Below the pieces are notes generated by a model. The model was not told the DNA's origin. It worked only from the letters and a program-made list of their open reading frames with translations, and searched no databases. The position numbers were made by a program, and so were the translations under genes. DNA of 64,000 nucleotides from Achromobacter arsenitoxydans SY8 (lineage in GTDB: Bacteria > Pseudomonadota > Gammaproteobacteria > Burkholderiales > Burkholderiaceae_B): assembly GCF_000236785.1 (NCBI RefSeq), contig NZ_AGUF01000052.1:186001-250000 (forward strand), read 5' to 3'. This document shows, piece by piece, positions 51,428 through 60,203 of this stretch (the first letter of the stretch is position 1; each line of letters starts with the position of its first letter).

Positions 51428-52867
51428 TTACACGCCCACGACCGATACCGCTTTGGTGACGAGATAGGCTTCGAGGGCCTCGGGGCCGCCTTCGGAACCG
51501 TAGCCCGAATCCTTCACGCCGCCGAACGGCAGTTCGGCCGAAGGCGTGGCGGGCTGGTTGACCCACAGCATGCCCACTTCCAGACGGCGCGTAAGCTCCT
51601 GCACGGTCTTGATCGAGCGGGTGAACGCATAGGCGGCCAAGCCGAACGGCAGGCGGTTGGCTTCGCGGATGGCCTCGTCCAGCGTGTCGAAGCTGCGGAT
51701 GGCGGCGATCGGGCCGAACGGCTCTTCATTGAAGATGTCGGCTTCCAGCGGCACGTCGGTCAGGATGGTCGGGGCGAAGAAATTGCCCGCGCCGCCCACC
51801 CGCTTGCCGCCGGTGGCCAGACGCGCGCCCTTTTCGCTGGCGTTCTTGACGATCTTGTCCATGGCCGCCAGGCGGCGGTCATTGGCCAGGGGGCCGAGGG
51901 TCGTGCCTTCGGTCAGGCCGTCGCCCAGCTTGAGCTTTTCGGCGTGGGCCACGAACGCCTCTTCGAAGGCGGCCTTGACGTTCTTGTGCACCAGGAAGCG
52001 CGTGGGCGAGATGCAGACCTGGCCCGCATTGCGGAACTTGGCGCCGCCCGAGGCCTTGACGGCCAGCTGGACGTCGGCGTCCTCGGCGATGATTACCGGG
52101 GCGTGACCGCCCAGCTCCATGGTGACGCGCTTCATGTGGCGCCCGGCCAGCGCGGCCAGTTCCTTGCCCACCGGCGTGGAGCCGGTGAAGGTGACCTTGC
52201 GGATCACCGGGTGCGGGATCAGGTAGCTGGAGATTTCAGCCGGCGAGCCGAACACCAGGCCCACGACGCCCTTGGGGATGCCGGCGTCGACAAAGCAATT
52301 GAGCAGCGCGGCGGGCGAAGCCGGGGTCTCTTCGGGCGCCTTCACCAGGAAGGAGCAGCCCGTGGCCAGGGCGGCGCCCAGTTTGCGCACGATCTGGTTG
52401 ACCGGGAAGTTCCACGGCGTGAACGCCGCGACGGGGCCGACCGGCTCCTTGATGACCAGTTGCTGCGCCGCCGGATTGCGGGACGGGACGATGCGGCCGT
52501 AGACGCGCAGCGCTTCGTTGGCGAACCAGTCGATGATGTCGGCCCCGGCCAGGACTTCGCCGCGCGCTTCGACCAGCGGCTTGCCCTGTTCCTGCGTCAG
52601 CAGGCGGGCGACGGAGTCGGCGCGTTCGCGCAGCAGCGCGGCCGCCTTGCGCATGACGGCGCAGCGCTCATGGGCGGACACGTCGCGCCAGGTTTCGAAG
52701 CCGCGCTGGGCCGCCGCCAGGGCAAGGTCCAGATCTTCGCGGCTGGCGCTGGCGACCTGGCCGATCTTCTGGCCAGAGGCGGGGTTCACTACGTCGATGC
52801 GAGCGCCGCCGCGGGCCTCGCGCCATTCGTTGTCGATCAAAAGAAGAGTATCGGGGTAATCGCTCAT
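51428..52867 (-). CDS. NAD(P)-dependent aldehyde dehydrogenase (succinate-semialdehyde type)
   Basis: The protein has 479 residues, the usual ALDH length. Motifs are complete: [25 protein letters not shown], the catalytic Glu in [10 protein letters not shown] and the catalytic Cys in [17 protein letters not shown] and [15 protein letters not shown] follow. The best fit is the GabD/succinate-semialdehyde or glycolaldehyde group. The gene stands alone, so the physiological substrate is not shown by its context. Confidence 0.88.
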   Translation of the reverse strand: MSDYPDTLLLIDNEWREARGGARIDVVNPASGQKIGQVASASREDLDLALAAAQRGFETWRDVSAHERCAVMRKAAALLRERADSVARLLTQEQGKPLVEARGEVLAGADIIDWFANEALRVYGRIVPSRNPAAQQLVIKEPVGPVAAFTPWNFPVNQIVRKLGAALATGCSFLVKAPEETPASPAALLNCFVDAGIPKGVVGLVFGSPAEISSYLIPHPVIRKVTFTGSTPVGKELAALAGRHMKRVTMELGGHAPVIIAEDADVQLAVKASGGAKFRNAGQVCISPTRFLVHKNVKAAFEEAFVAHAEKLKLGDGLTEGTTLGPLANDRRLAAMDKIVKNASEKGARLATGGKRVGGAGNFFAPTILTDVPLEADIFNEEPFGPIAAIRSFDTLDEAIREANRLPFGLAAYAFTRSIKTVQELTRRLEVGMLWVNQPATPSAELPFGGVKDSGYGSEGGPEALEAYLVTKAVSVVGV

Positions 52868-53074
52868 GAGTGCTCCGTGGTGGAAATGCGGCCGTCACGT
52901 TCAATTCGATTCGGGCAAGCGCGGCGGAAAACGCCTGGCGCCTGCCGGTATCGTAAGTGTTTGAGCTGGCGACGGGAAGTGGGCAGCGCGGCCGCGGCCA
53001 CGAGGCGGGCACGCCGCTTGCTCTCCCCCCTGGGCTGTCCTCCCCCACGTCGTCCTCGATCACGGAGACTCATC

Positions 53075-53356
53075 ATGAGCTCGCCGGAACCCGTCTTAAC
53101 CCCGACGCCTGTCGGAAATATCCTGGTGTCATTCGCGTCGCCCCTGGCTGCAACGGCCGGGTGCGCCAGTTCGTGTCCGCCGCGGCTGTCCGCCGCCGCC
53201 AATGAAGACCTCCCGCCAGCGCCCCCGCGCGACGAGCCGTCCGCCGCCGCGCCCCCTGCCCGCGTGCCGCTCAGCGCGTGGCTGTCGCTGGCGTTCTGGG
53301 CGATCGGCACCGCCCTGCTCTTTACCCTGGGGCTGGCCTATCGGCTGGTCGCTTGA
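53075..53356 (+). CDS. Small Pro/Ala-rich protein with one membrane helix
   Basis: The protein has 93 residues from ATG 53075, with ACGGAG 8 bases upstream. The N-terminus is low-complexity Pro/Ala/Ser; a C-terminal transmembrane helix is seen (AWLSLAFWAIGTALLFTLGLAY). No family was recognised. A longer open frame upstream in the same phase is antisense to the aldehyde dehydrogenase and is not credible. Confidence 0.5.
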   Translation: MSSPEPVLTPTPVGNILVSFASPLAATAGCASSCPPRLSAAANEDLPPAPPRDEPSAAAPPARVPLSAWLSLAFWAIGTALLFTLGLAYRLVA

Positions 53357-53387
53357 GGCCGCGCCGGCCGGGCGCGCCGTTTCGACA

Positions 53388-53418
53388 CGCGCCGGCATAT
53401 TTTTCCGATGCCGGCGCG
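53388..53418. terminator. Hairpin between convergent genes
   Basis: A perfect 11-base inverted repeat, CGCGCCGGCAT (53388-53398) and ATGCCGGCGCG (53408-53418), with a T-rich 9-base loop. It lies between the end of the small membrane protein gene and the end of the cytochrome b561 gene. No T-run follows on either strand, but the position suits a shared terminator. Confidence 0.5.
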
Positions 53419-53426
53419 CTGGCCGC

Positions 53427-53975
53427 TCATTGTCCTTTGGTCATATAGGACAGCACGCGCTGTCCGTTCGGCTTGCGGTGCAGGAACGCCATACAGATGT
53501 GACCGGCCGTCAGCGCGATCAGCGTCCATCCCAGCAGGCCATGCCAGGAATTGGCCAGCTGCACCAGGCTTTCGATCTCGTGGTCCCTTGCGCCGAACAC
53601 CTCGATGCCGAACGGCGAATAGCCGCGGCCCCTGCCATATGCGCGCAGGAGGCCCAGGGTCGGGATGGCCAGCATCAGCAGATACAGAACCACATGGCCA
53701 CACCGCGCCATAAAGCCGCTGTTTGGCCGCCGGCGGGCGTTCACCAGGGCCCACGCGCCGCGCACCAGCACCAGAATGAACAGCAGAAACCCCAGCGACG
53801 TATGCGAGAACCAGAAGAAATCCTCGACGGGGGTGTCGGGCATGAACTGGCGGGCGGCCGCGCTGGCGAATTGCCAAAGCAGCAGCGCCGCCATAAGCCA
53901 ATGCAGGGTGCGGCTGACAATGCCGTAGCCCTCGGGGCTGTCCATGATTCCGGCCTGGGTTGAGCGGGCTGTCAT
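53427..53975 (-). CDS. Cytochrome b561 family protein
   Basis: The protein has 182 residues from ATG 53975, chosen because a perfect AGGAGG lies about 7 bases upstream. Four hydrophobic helices carry likely haem-ligand histidines (TLHWLMAALLLWQF; WFSHTSLGFLLFILVLVRGA; NSWHGLLGWTLIALTAGHIC). YGIVSRTLHW is the classical start. It should be an inner-membrane b-type cytochrome passing electrons between quinol and a periplasmic acceptor. Confidence 0.88.
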   Translation of the reverse strand: MTARSTQAGIMDSPEGYGIVSRTLHWLMAALLLWQFASAAARQFMPDTPVEDFFWFSHTSLGFLLFILVLVRGAWALVNARRRPNSGFMARCGHVVLYLLMLAIPTLGLLRAYGRGRGYSPFGIEVFGARDHEIESLVQLANSWHGLLGWTLIALTAGHICMAFLHRKPNGQRVLSYMTKGQ

Positions 53976-54101
53976 CTGAAGCCTCCTGTGGGAAACCGTT
54001 ATGCACAGCAGGGACGATTCAGGCATTTTGCCTACACAGCACCGGGCGCATGCAACAAAGTGCAATCGCCGCCGCGCCCTCGCCTTACGGACCCGGCCGC
54101 C

Positions 54102-56630
54102 TCAGGGCTCGAATTCCATCGCGGCCATGGCGCGCCCGGCCGCCTGAGGCGCGTAGTCCTCCCAAGGCGCGTTGCCGATGTCCAACCGCGCATGGATATC
54201 GCTGATCGTCCAATGCGCGCCCCCCTTGAGTGTTTCCAGTTCGTCCCAGGCCACGGGCACCGACACGCCCAGCCCGGGGCGGGCCCGCGCCGACCAGGCC
54301 GCCACCGTGGTGGCGCCGAAGCCATTGCGCAGATAGTCGGCAAAAATCTTCCCGACCCGGTTCTTCGGCCCGCTTTTGGCCACGAAAATCTGCGGCAGCG
54401 TGCGGGCCAGGTGCTGGACGATGGCGTGCGAGAAGCCCTTCACCGTGTCCCAGCCGTACTGCTTGCGCAGGGGCACTACGACATGCAGCCCTTTGCCGCC
54501 GCTGGTCTTCAGCCAGGCCCGCAGGCCGATTTCCTGCAGCAGCACATGCAGCAGGTGCGCGGCCTGCTGCATCGTTGCCCAATCCACGCCCTGCCCCGGA
54601 TCCAGGTCGAACAGCATGCGGTCGGGCTTGTCGATGGAAGTCTTGACCGCGTTCCAGGTGTGGAACTCCACAACGTTCATCTGCACGGCGGACATGATGG
54701 CTTCCTGCGTGGGCACCTCCAGCAGCGGCGGATGGTCGGGATCCAGTGTCGGGGGCAACGGCTTTACGCCCGGCATGGCGGCCTCCAGGTGTTTCTGGAA
54801 GAAGAATTCCCCCTGGATGCCCGCCGGCGCGCGCAGGAACGACACCGGGCGGCCCTTCAGATGCTTGAGCAGCAGGGGCGCGATCAGCCCGTAGTAGCGG
54901 GCCAGGTCCAGCTTGGTGAACTTGGTGGACGGGTCGATGACACGATCCGGGTTGGTGAGCTTGCCCAGCTTTCCGCCCGCCGGCGATGCCCGCCTAGCCT
55001 TGGGCGCCTTCGTGGCGCTGGCGTCGCCTTCAATGTCTTTGACTGGCACAGCCTTCTCCCGGGAAACCGCCCGCACCGGCTTGTCCTGCCGCAACCCACG
55101 GAACACCGAATGCCGGATATGGCCACCGCTGGTCCATTCGCCGAACGAGACCTCGGCGATCAGCCCGGGCTGGACCCAATGCACTCCCGGGCCCTTCGCC
55201 CCGCCCGTCACCGCTTTTTCATCCGTTTCGATGCGCGCCAGCCGCTTTTGCAGGGATATCAGGGTCTGGTCGTCGAATCCCGTGCCGACCTTGCCCGCAT
55301 ACCGCAGGCCGCCGCCCTGTTCGCTGACGGCCAGCAGCAGCGCTCCCAGCCCCGCGCGCGCGCCCTTGGGCGCCGTGTAGCCGACGATGACGAATTCCTG
55401 GCGCCGGGCGCATTTCACCTTGACCCAGGTATCGGCGCGCCGCGACACATAGGGCGACGACAGCCGCTTGGCCATGATGCCTTCCAGCCCCATCTTGCAG
55501 GCGGATGCCACCAGGTCGGCGGGCGCCGCGTCGAGCGCCTCGCTGAACCGCAGGCGGTCGTCTTTGGCCGTGTCCATCAATTGCTTGAGCAGCGCCCGGC
55601 GGACATACAGCGGTTCCTGGCGCAGATCCCTGCCGCCGATGAGCGGCAGGTCGAAGGCGTAGAACACGATGTCCTGGGTGCGCTTGCCGTCGAAGGCGTT
55701 TTGCAGCGCCTGGAAGTTGGGGATGCCGTCGCGATCCGGCATGACGATTTCGCCGTCGACCCAGGCCCACTTTGCAGGCAGCGCCCGGAAGGCCTTTGCC
55801 AAATGCGGCAGCTTTGCGGTCCAGTCGTGCCCATTGCGCGTATAGAAGCGCACCTCATCGCCTTCGATGCGCGCCATCAGCCGATAGCCATCGAACTTCA
55901 TCTCATACAGCCAGTCTTGCGCCTGCCGCGGCACGCCGTCCACCAGGGTGGCCAACTGGGGCTTGAGCATGTCCGGCAGATCCGAGGCCACGCCGGGCAG
56001 CGCGGGCTCGCCAGCCGACGCCGTGGCCGGATTCCGGCGTTCGGTCCGGGTCTTGCCGGTTCCTGCCTGCTTGCGCGAGCCACGCAGCGGCACGACGCTG
56101 TCGGGCATCTCGTCCACGACGCTGAATTCGCGCTCGGCCCGGGCGTAATCGTCGCGGTCCTTGATCAGCAGCCATGGCGGCTGTTTCTCTGTTTCCTTGC
56201 CTTTGAGCCGGATCAGCGCCCATCTACCCTGCATCTTTACGCCCTGAAGGTCGAACTTCAGGTGGCCGGCGCGATAGCCTTTGCGCGGATCGCCCACCGG
56301 CTCCCACCTGCCCTCGTCCCAGATGATGACCTTGCCCGCGCCGTACTGGCCCTTGGGTATCTGGCCCTCGAACTGGTTATAGGCGATGGGATGGTCCTCG
56401 ACCTGGACGGCCATGCGCTTGACGGCGGGGTCGTAGCTGGGGCCCTTGGGCACCGCCCAGCTTTTCATGGCGCCGTCCAGTTCCAGGCGGAAGTCGTAAT
56501 GAAGCCGGCTGGCCCAGTGCTTCTGGATGACAAAGGCGCGCGCGGCCTCGTTGGCCTCGCCGCCTCCGGCCGGCTCCGACGTCACCTTGAAGTTGCGCTT
56601 TTCGCGGTATTTCTTGAGGGCGTCCGCCAT
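54102..56630 (-). CDS. ligD: DNA ligase D (LigD), PE-LIG-POL order
   Basis: The protein has 842 residues. Residues 1 to about 190 form the 3'-phosphoesterase (RLHYDFRLELDGAMKSWAVP). The ATP-dependent ligase follows (about 215-530) with nucleotidyl-transfer motif EMKFDGYRL and WVDGEIVMPD. The polymerase/primase domain occupies the C-terminus (about 560-842) with LFDLDPGQGVDW and GLHVVVPL. The order matches Pseudomonas-type LigD. It starts 2 bases after the Ku gene, and the pair does non-homologous end joining of double-strand breaks. Confidence 0.92.
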   Translation of the reverse strand: MADALKKYREKRNFKVTSEPAGGGEANEAARAFVIQKHWASRLHYDFRLELDGAMKSWAVPKGPSYDPAVKRMAVQVEDHPIAYNQFEGQIPKGQYGAGKVIIWDEGRWEPVGDPRKGYRAGHLKFDLQGVKMQGRWALIRLKGKETEKQPPWLLIKDRDDYARAEREFSVVDEMPDSVVPLRGSRKQAGTGKTRTERRNPATASAGEPALPGVASDLPDMLKPQLATLVDGVPRQAQDWLYEMKFDGYRLMARIEGDEVRFYTRNGHDWTAKLPHLAKAFRALPAKWAWVDGEIVMPDRDGIPNFQALQNAFDGKRTQDIVFYAFDLPLIGGRDLRQEPLYVRRALLKQLMDTAKDDRLRFSEALDAAPADLVASACKMGLEGIMAKRLSSPYVSRRADTWVKVKCARRQEFVIVGYTAPKGARAGLGALLLAVSEQGGGLRYAGKVGTGFDDQTLISLQKRLARIETDEKAVTGGAKGPGVHWVQPGLIAEVSFGEWTSGGHIRHSVFRGLRQDKPVRAVSREKAVPVKDIEGDASATKAPKARRASPAGGKLGKLTNPDRVIDPSTKFTKLDLARYYGLIAPLLLKHLKGRPVSFLRAPAGIQGEFFFQKHLEAAMPGVKPLPPTLDPDHPPLLEVPTQEAIMSAVQMNVVEFHTWNAVKTSIDKPDRMLFDLDPGQGVDWATMQQAAHLLHVLLQEIGLRAWLKTSGGKGLHVVVPLRKQYGWDTVKGFSHAIVQHLARTLPQIFVAKSGPKNRVGKIFADYLRNGFGATTVAAWSARARPGLGVSVPVAWDELETLKGGAHWTISDIHARLDIGNAPWEDYAPQAAGRAMAAMEFEP

Positions 56631-56632
56631 GG

Positions 56633-57547
56633 TCAGGCTGCCTTGCGGGACTTGGCTGCCTTGGCTGCGCTCTTGGCCGCCGTTTTGACTGCCTTGGCTG
56701 GCGCCTTCCTGGCGGCGGTCTTGCGGGGCGCGGCCTTCTTGGCGCCCGCCCTGCCTCCCTTCAGGCTGCGCTGCAGCAATTCAGTCAGGTCGATGACGTT
56801 ATCGGCGTAGGCGGGAGATTCCTCCTGCGGCTCGATTACGGTCTGGGTCTTGCCCGCGCGCGCGCGTTTCTCGACGAGCGCCATCACGGCGGCCTTGAAT
56901 TCATCTTTGTACTGCTCGGGGTCCCATTCGCCGGACATGTCGTCGACGAGCATCTTCGCCATCTTCAGCTCGCTGGCGCTGGGGCTCACGCCCTTGGCGC
57001 CCACCTTGGGCAGGTCCAGCCCTTCCAGCGATTTGACCTCGTCGCCCCAGCGCATCAGGTTCAGGACCAGCGCATCGCCCGCCGGAATCAGCGCCGCCAG
57101 GTGCTGCTTTGTCTGGATGACCACCTTGGCGATGCCGATCTTGCCGGTCTTGGCCAGCGTGTCGCGCAGCAAGGCATATACCTTCTGGCCCTTGTTGATG
57201 GGCGCCACGTAATAAGGACGCTCCAGGTAGACGAACGACACCCCGGCCGCGTCGACGAACTGCTGGATCTCGATGGTTTGCGTGGTCCTGGGGTAGGCAT
57301 CGGCAATTTCATCGGGCGAAATGATGACGTACTGGCCGTCTTCATACTCTACGCCCTTGACGATATTCTCCTTGTCGATCTCTTTGCCAGTGCGCTTGTT
57401 GATGCGCTTGTATCCCACGGGATCCATCGACCGCTTGTCCAGCCAGTCGAAATCCACGCCCGACTCGGTCGTGGCGGTGTGCAGGCCTACCGGAATATGG
57501 ACCAGCCCGAAGGAGATCGCGCCTTTCCAGATGGTTCTCGATGCCAT
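56633..57547 (-). CDS. ku: Ku protein (NHEJ DNA-end binding)
   Basis: The protein has 304 residues. The Ku core starts ASRTIWKGAISFGLVHIPVG and has PYYVAPINKGQKVYALLRD and LVDDMSGEWDPEQYKDEFK. The C-terminus is a Lys/Ala-rich tail (APRKTAARKAPAKAVKTAA), as in many proteobacterial Ku proteins, which may bind DNA. It is upstream of ligD and probably co-transcribed with it. Confidence 0.93.
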   Translation of the reverse strand: MASRTIWKGAISFGLVHIPVGLHTATTESGVDFDWLDKRSMDPVGYKRINKRTGKEIDKENIVKGVEYEDGQYVIISPDEIADAYPRTTQTIEIQQFVDAAGVSFVYLERPYYVAPINKGQKVYALLRDTLAKTGKIGIAKVVIQTKQHLAALIPAGDALVLNLMRWGDEVKSLEGLDLPKVGAKGVSPSASELKMAKMLVDDMSGEWDPEQYKDEFKAAVMALVEKRARAGKTQTVIEPQEESPAYADNVIDLTELLQRSLKGGRAGAKKAAPRKTAARKAPAKAVKTAAKSAAKAAKSRKAA

Positions 57548-57573
57548 GGCAAGGCTCCTCTGCTCGCAGGCCG

Positions 57574-57843
57574 TCAGCCCAGCCGCCTCACCACGCGAGC
57601 GACCCTGGCGATGCCCCCGGTTCCACTGGCGGCCCGGCCCACCAGCGCCGTGCCCGCTGCCGTAATGAGCGTCCGGCGCAATACGGTGCGGCTGCGCATG
57701 CCTGCCAGCATCAGCAGCACGCCCACGCCGAATACGATGACGTGCTCGCCTGGAAAATCGGGACGGCGGCGGTCAATGTCCTTGAGCTGACGCGCCAGCG
57801 ACGGGGAGCTGGATGCGGAACGGGGCAAATCGTCATTCTTCAT
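57574..57843 (-). CDS. Small membrane protein of unknown function
   Basis: The protein has 89 residues from ATG 57843, with AGGAG about 7 bases upstream. An acidic/Ser-rich N-terminus with RQLKDIDRRRPDFPGEHVIV precedes one or two hydrophobic segments (FGVGVLLMLAGM) and an Arg-rich tail. No known family. It lies 26 bases upstream of ku and could belong to that transcript. Confidence 0.65.
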   Translation of the reverse strand: MKNDDLPRSASSSPSLARQLKDIDRRRPDFPGEHVIVFGVGVLLMLAGMRSRTVLRRTLITAAGTALVGRAASGTGGIARVARVVRRLG

Positions 57844-57893
57844 AAGGGCTCCTGCGTGATTCGGAGGCGATTCGCGGCGCGCCTCGGACCCGG

Positions 57894-58286
57894 CTATTTC
57901 ATGTACTTGAACTCCGGCAGCGCCTTGAGCGTGTCCTTGGTCGCGTCGGGCAAGACAAGCTGGTCTCCGGCGACCTGGAGTTTCGACAGCGGCACGGTGA
58001 CGAGGTGGTTGCCCACGCCCAGCAGGCCGCCCACTGACAGCACGGCATACGGCACCCAGTCGGGCGGACCCAGTATCAGGTCGTCGACGGTGCCGACCTT
58101 TTCCTTCTTGCCGTTGTAGACGGTGGCGCCGTTGATCTTCGATGCGCGATAGCCCGCGTCCACCTTCGCGACGTCGACGCGCACTTCCGTCACGGACTGT
58201 GGCGCGCCCTGGGCCGACACCGTGGACACGTTCGACAGGACGCCCAGCAGGACGGCCCAGCCCAATGTAGCGGTCTTTTCCATCAT
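57894..58286 (-). CDS. Exported PRC-barrel domain protein
   Basis: The protein has 130 residues. A signal peptide (ATLGWAVLLGVLSNVSTVSA) is followed by a PRC-barrel: ASKINGATVYNGKKEKVGTV, then DDLILGPPDWVPYAVLSVGG. PRC-barrel proteins of this size are common in stress-response and desiccation-type clusters. It is 50 bases upstream of the small membrane protein gene on the same strand. Confidence 0.82.
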   Translation of the reverse strand: MMEKTATLGWAVLLGVLSNVSTVSAQGAPQSVTEVRVDVAKVDAGYRASKINGATVYNGKKEKVGTVDDLILGPPDWVPYAVLSVGGLLGVGNHLVTVPLSKLQVAGDQLVLPDATKDTLKALPEFKYMK

Positions 58287-58306
58287 GGCGGTTCTCCCCT
58301 GGCGGG

Positions 58307-58525
58307 TCAGGACGGGCGCCCGGCGCTGTCCGGGTCATCGTCCGCATCAGTGGTGTCGGTGGGCTCCAGGTCTTCTTCATGGACCTCGTTGCCCTGCGTG
58401 TTCTCGCTGGCGTCCGACGGCTTCACGGGCGCGGATCCATCTTTGGCTGGAAGGGGCCGGGCGGTATCCGGGGCCCCGCCGGGCTGTCCCGGCGTAGCTG
58501 GCGGGTTGGGAGATTGTGCTTGCAT
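58307..58525 (-). CDS. Small acidic, Pro-rich hydrophilic protein
   Basis: The protein has 72 residues from ATG 58525, preceded by AGGGTGA. It is low-complexity: Pro/Ala/Gly-rich, then strongly acidic (NEVHEEDLEPTDTTDADDD). It looks disordered. Its position upstream of the PRC-barrel gene and codon bias fit a gene, but there is no domain to confirm it. Confidence 0.45.
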   Translation of the reverse strand: MQAQSPNPPATPGQPGGAPDTARPLPAKDGSAPVKPSDASENTQGNEVHEEDLEPTDTTDADDDPDSAGRPS

Positions 58526-58759
58526 GGCTGTCACCCTGAGTTCGCGGAAGGCTCGCGGGATCGCGGCCGTCGACGCTTTCAGCAAGCGCCATGCCCGGAT
58601 GCGCCATCCCCGCGCCTTTTCCCTATGGGCCGGTTGGGTGCGTCCCCATAATTCGATACGTAACGCGCCTACAAGCGCGGGCGGATCGGCAATATATTCA
58701 AAGTGACTTGCCAGTGTTGACGATGCATTTCACTCGTGCAGCAAGATTCCAGGAGCGCG

Positions 58760-59596
58760 ATGATGGCCAATAAGAAGCGGGACAAGAAGCAGGATAAGAG
58801 TCCGTCCGAAGCGCCCGCCAAGACCGGACTGTCCAGAACGCAATACGAAAAGGAGCTTGCCGGCCTGCACGTGGAACTCGTCAAGCTGCAGCAGTGGGTC
58901 GTACGGACCGGCGCGAAGGTGTGCATTGTGTTCGAAGGCCGCGACGGCGCCGGCAAGGGCGGGACCATCAAGGCGATAACCGAACGCGTCAGCCCGCGGG
59001 TGTTCCGGGTCGTGGCCCTGCCCGCCCCCACCGAACGCGAAAAATCCCAGATGTATATACAGCGCTACCTGCCGCATTTTCCGGCCGCGGGCGAAGTCGT
59101 GATTTTCGACCGCAGCTGGTACAACCGGGCGGGCGTGGAGCGCGTCATGGGATTCTGCACCGAAGACCAGGTCGATTCTTTCCTGAAGGGCGTGCCGCTG
59201 CTGGAACGGCTCATGATTGATTCCGGCATCCTGCTGTTCAAGTATTGGCTGGAGGTTAGCGAACAAGAGCAGACCCGGCGCCTTCAGTCGCGCATCAACG
59301 ACGAGCGCAAGACCTGGAAGCTGACCAAGATGGACCTGGATTCCTACAGCCGCTGGTACGACTACTCCCGCGCGCGGGACGACATGTTCAAGGCGTCCGA
59401 CACAGCTATCGCCCCGTGGTTCGTCGGGCGCTCCGACAACAAGCGGCAGGTGCGGCTGAACATCATCAACCATCTGCTGGAACGCATCCCGTACACCACC
59501 GAACCTCGGGAAAAGATCAAATTGCCCAAGCGGCAAAAGCCCAAGGGCTATACCGAACCGGACTACCCGTTCAGGTACGTCCCCGAGAAATTCTGA
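58760..59596 (+). CDS. ppk2: Polyphosphate kinase 2
   Basis: The protein has 278 residues from ATG 58760, with AGGAG just upstream; a GTG at 58736 in frame is less likely. The PPK2 core is intact: Walker A FEGRDGAGKGGTIKAITER, lid and Walker B VVIFDRSWYNRAGVERVMGF, and KYWLEVSEQEQTRRLQSR. This is a single-domain (class I-like) enzyme that uses polyphosphate to make nucleoside triphosphates or the reverse. It is followed by a small gene 17 bases downstream. Confidence 0.92.
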   Translation: MMANKKRDKKQDKSPSEAPAKTGLSRTQYEKELAGLHVELVKLQQWVVRTGAKVCIVFEGRDGAGKGGTIKAITERVSPRVFRVVALPAPTEREKSQMYIQRYLPHFPAAGEVVIFDRSWYNRAGVERVMGFCTEDQVDSFLKGVPLLERLMIDSGILLFKYWLEVSEQEQTRRLQSRINDERKTWKLTKMDLDSYSRWYDYSRARDDMFKASDTAIAPWFVGRSDNKRQVRLNIINHLLERIPYTTEPREKIKLPKRQKPKGYTEPDYPFRYVPEKF

Positions 59597-59613
59597 CTTT
59601 TGGAGAACCGGCA

Positions 59614-59868
59614 ATGGCCGCCCTGCTGATCAATCATGTGGAAGACAGCACGTCCGACGACGACATCCGGATGTTTCTGCAAAAGTATGGCTTCCCGTCG
59701 CTGGACGAGATCAAGCGCGTGCCAAGCGAAGGCGCGCGCCCTGCGGTGCTGGTGACGTTCCACGCCGCGACCGAAGCCGAGCTTCAGGTCTTGCTGCCCC
59801 GGATACACCAGGTGTTCTGGAAGAACCACACGATCACCGCCCTGGTGATGCGGGCGCCGATCGAGTGA
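59614..59868 (+). CDS. Small RRM-like protein
   Basis: The protein has 84 residues from ATG 59614, preceded by TGGAGAA. A beta-alpha-beta-beta-alpha-beta layout is suggested by LLINHVEDSTSDDDIRMFLQ, ARPAVLVTFHAATEAELQVL and NHTITALVM, which resembles an RNA-recognition-motif fold. No RNP consensus could be confirmed. It follows ppk2 by 17 bases and is probably co-transcribed. Confidence 0.68.
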   Translation: MAALLINHVEDSTSDDDIRMFLQKYGFPSLDEIKRVPSEGARPAVLVTFHAATEAELQVLLPRIHQVFWKNHTITALVMRAPIE

Positions 59869-59877
59869 ATCGCGGAC

Positions 59878-59914
59878 GGGGCCCCGCTGCCTGACGGCTT
59901 CCTGCTGGGGCCCC
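59878..59914. terminator. Repeated GGGGCCCC between convergent genes
   Basis: GGGGCCCC occurs at 59878-59885 and 59907-59914. The two copies can pair with a 21-base loop, or each can dimerise. They sit in the gap between the RRM-like gene and the small gene at 59934, where a shared terminator is expected. No T-run is present. Confidence 0.3.
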
Positions 59915-59933
59915 TGCTGTCTGCCGGCCGCGC

Positions 59934-60131
59934 CTACCAGGCAACGCGCGGCCGATACGCCTTCTTGACGTAGCTTGCCAGCTCGGCCTCCACCGAAGAC
60001 ATGGACTCGGGCGCCGGCCTTTCGGGATGCAGCAGCTGCTCCGCCGCCGCCAGCGTGCGCTGCGCGCGGCGTTCCCCGCTGCTCAGGACCCTGACGGAAC
60101 CAGGGACGACCGTGTATTTGAAGTCTTCCAT
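59934..60131 (-). CDS. Small hypothetical protein
   Basis: The protein has 65 residues from ATG 60131, with TGGAGAAG about 5 bases upstream. It has a basic N-terminal half (KYTVVPGSVRVLSSGERRAQ) and the C-terminal YVKKAYRPRVAW. No family was recognised. A strong ribosome-binding site and the convergent arrangement favour a real gene. Confidence 0.52.
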   Translation of the reverse strand: MEDFKYTVVPGSVRVLSSGERRAQRTLAAAEQLLHPERPAPESMSSVEAELASYVKKAYRPRVAW

Positions 60132-60203
60132 GACGCTTCTCCAGAGGACAATGAAAGGCGATGCGCCATGGACTGAGCAAGTGCCGTGCCCGGCAAGCCA
60201 GCT

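Noticed and set aside
51293-53356. A 687-codon plus-strand open frame antisense to the aldehyde dehydrogenase
   Set aside because: Only its last 93 codons, from ATG 53075 with a ribosome-binding site, look real; the rest mirrors the dehydrogenase.
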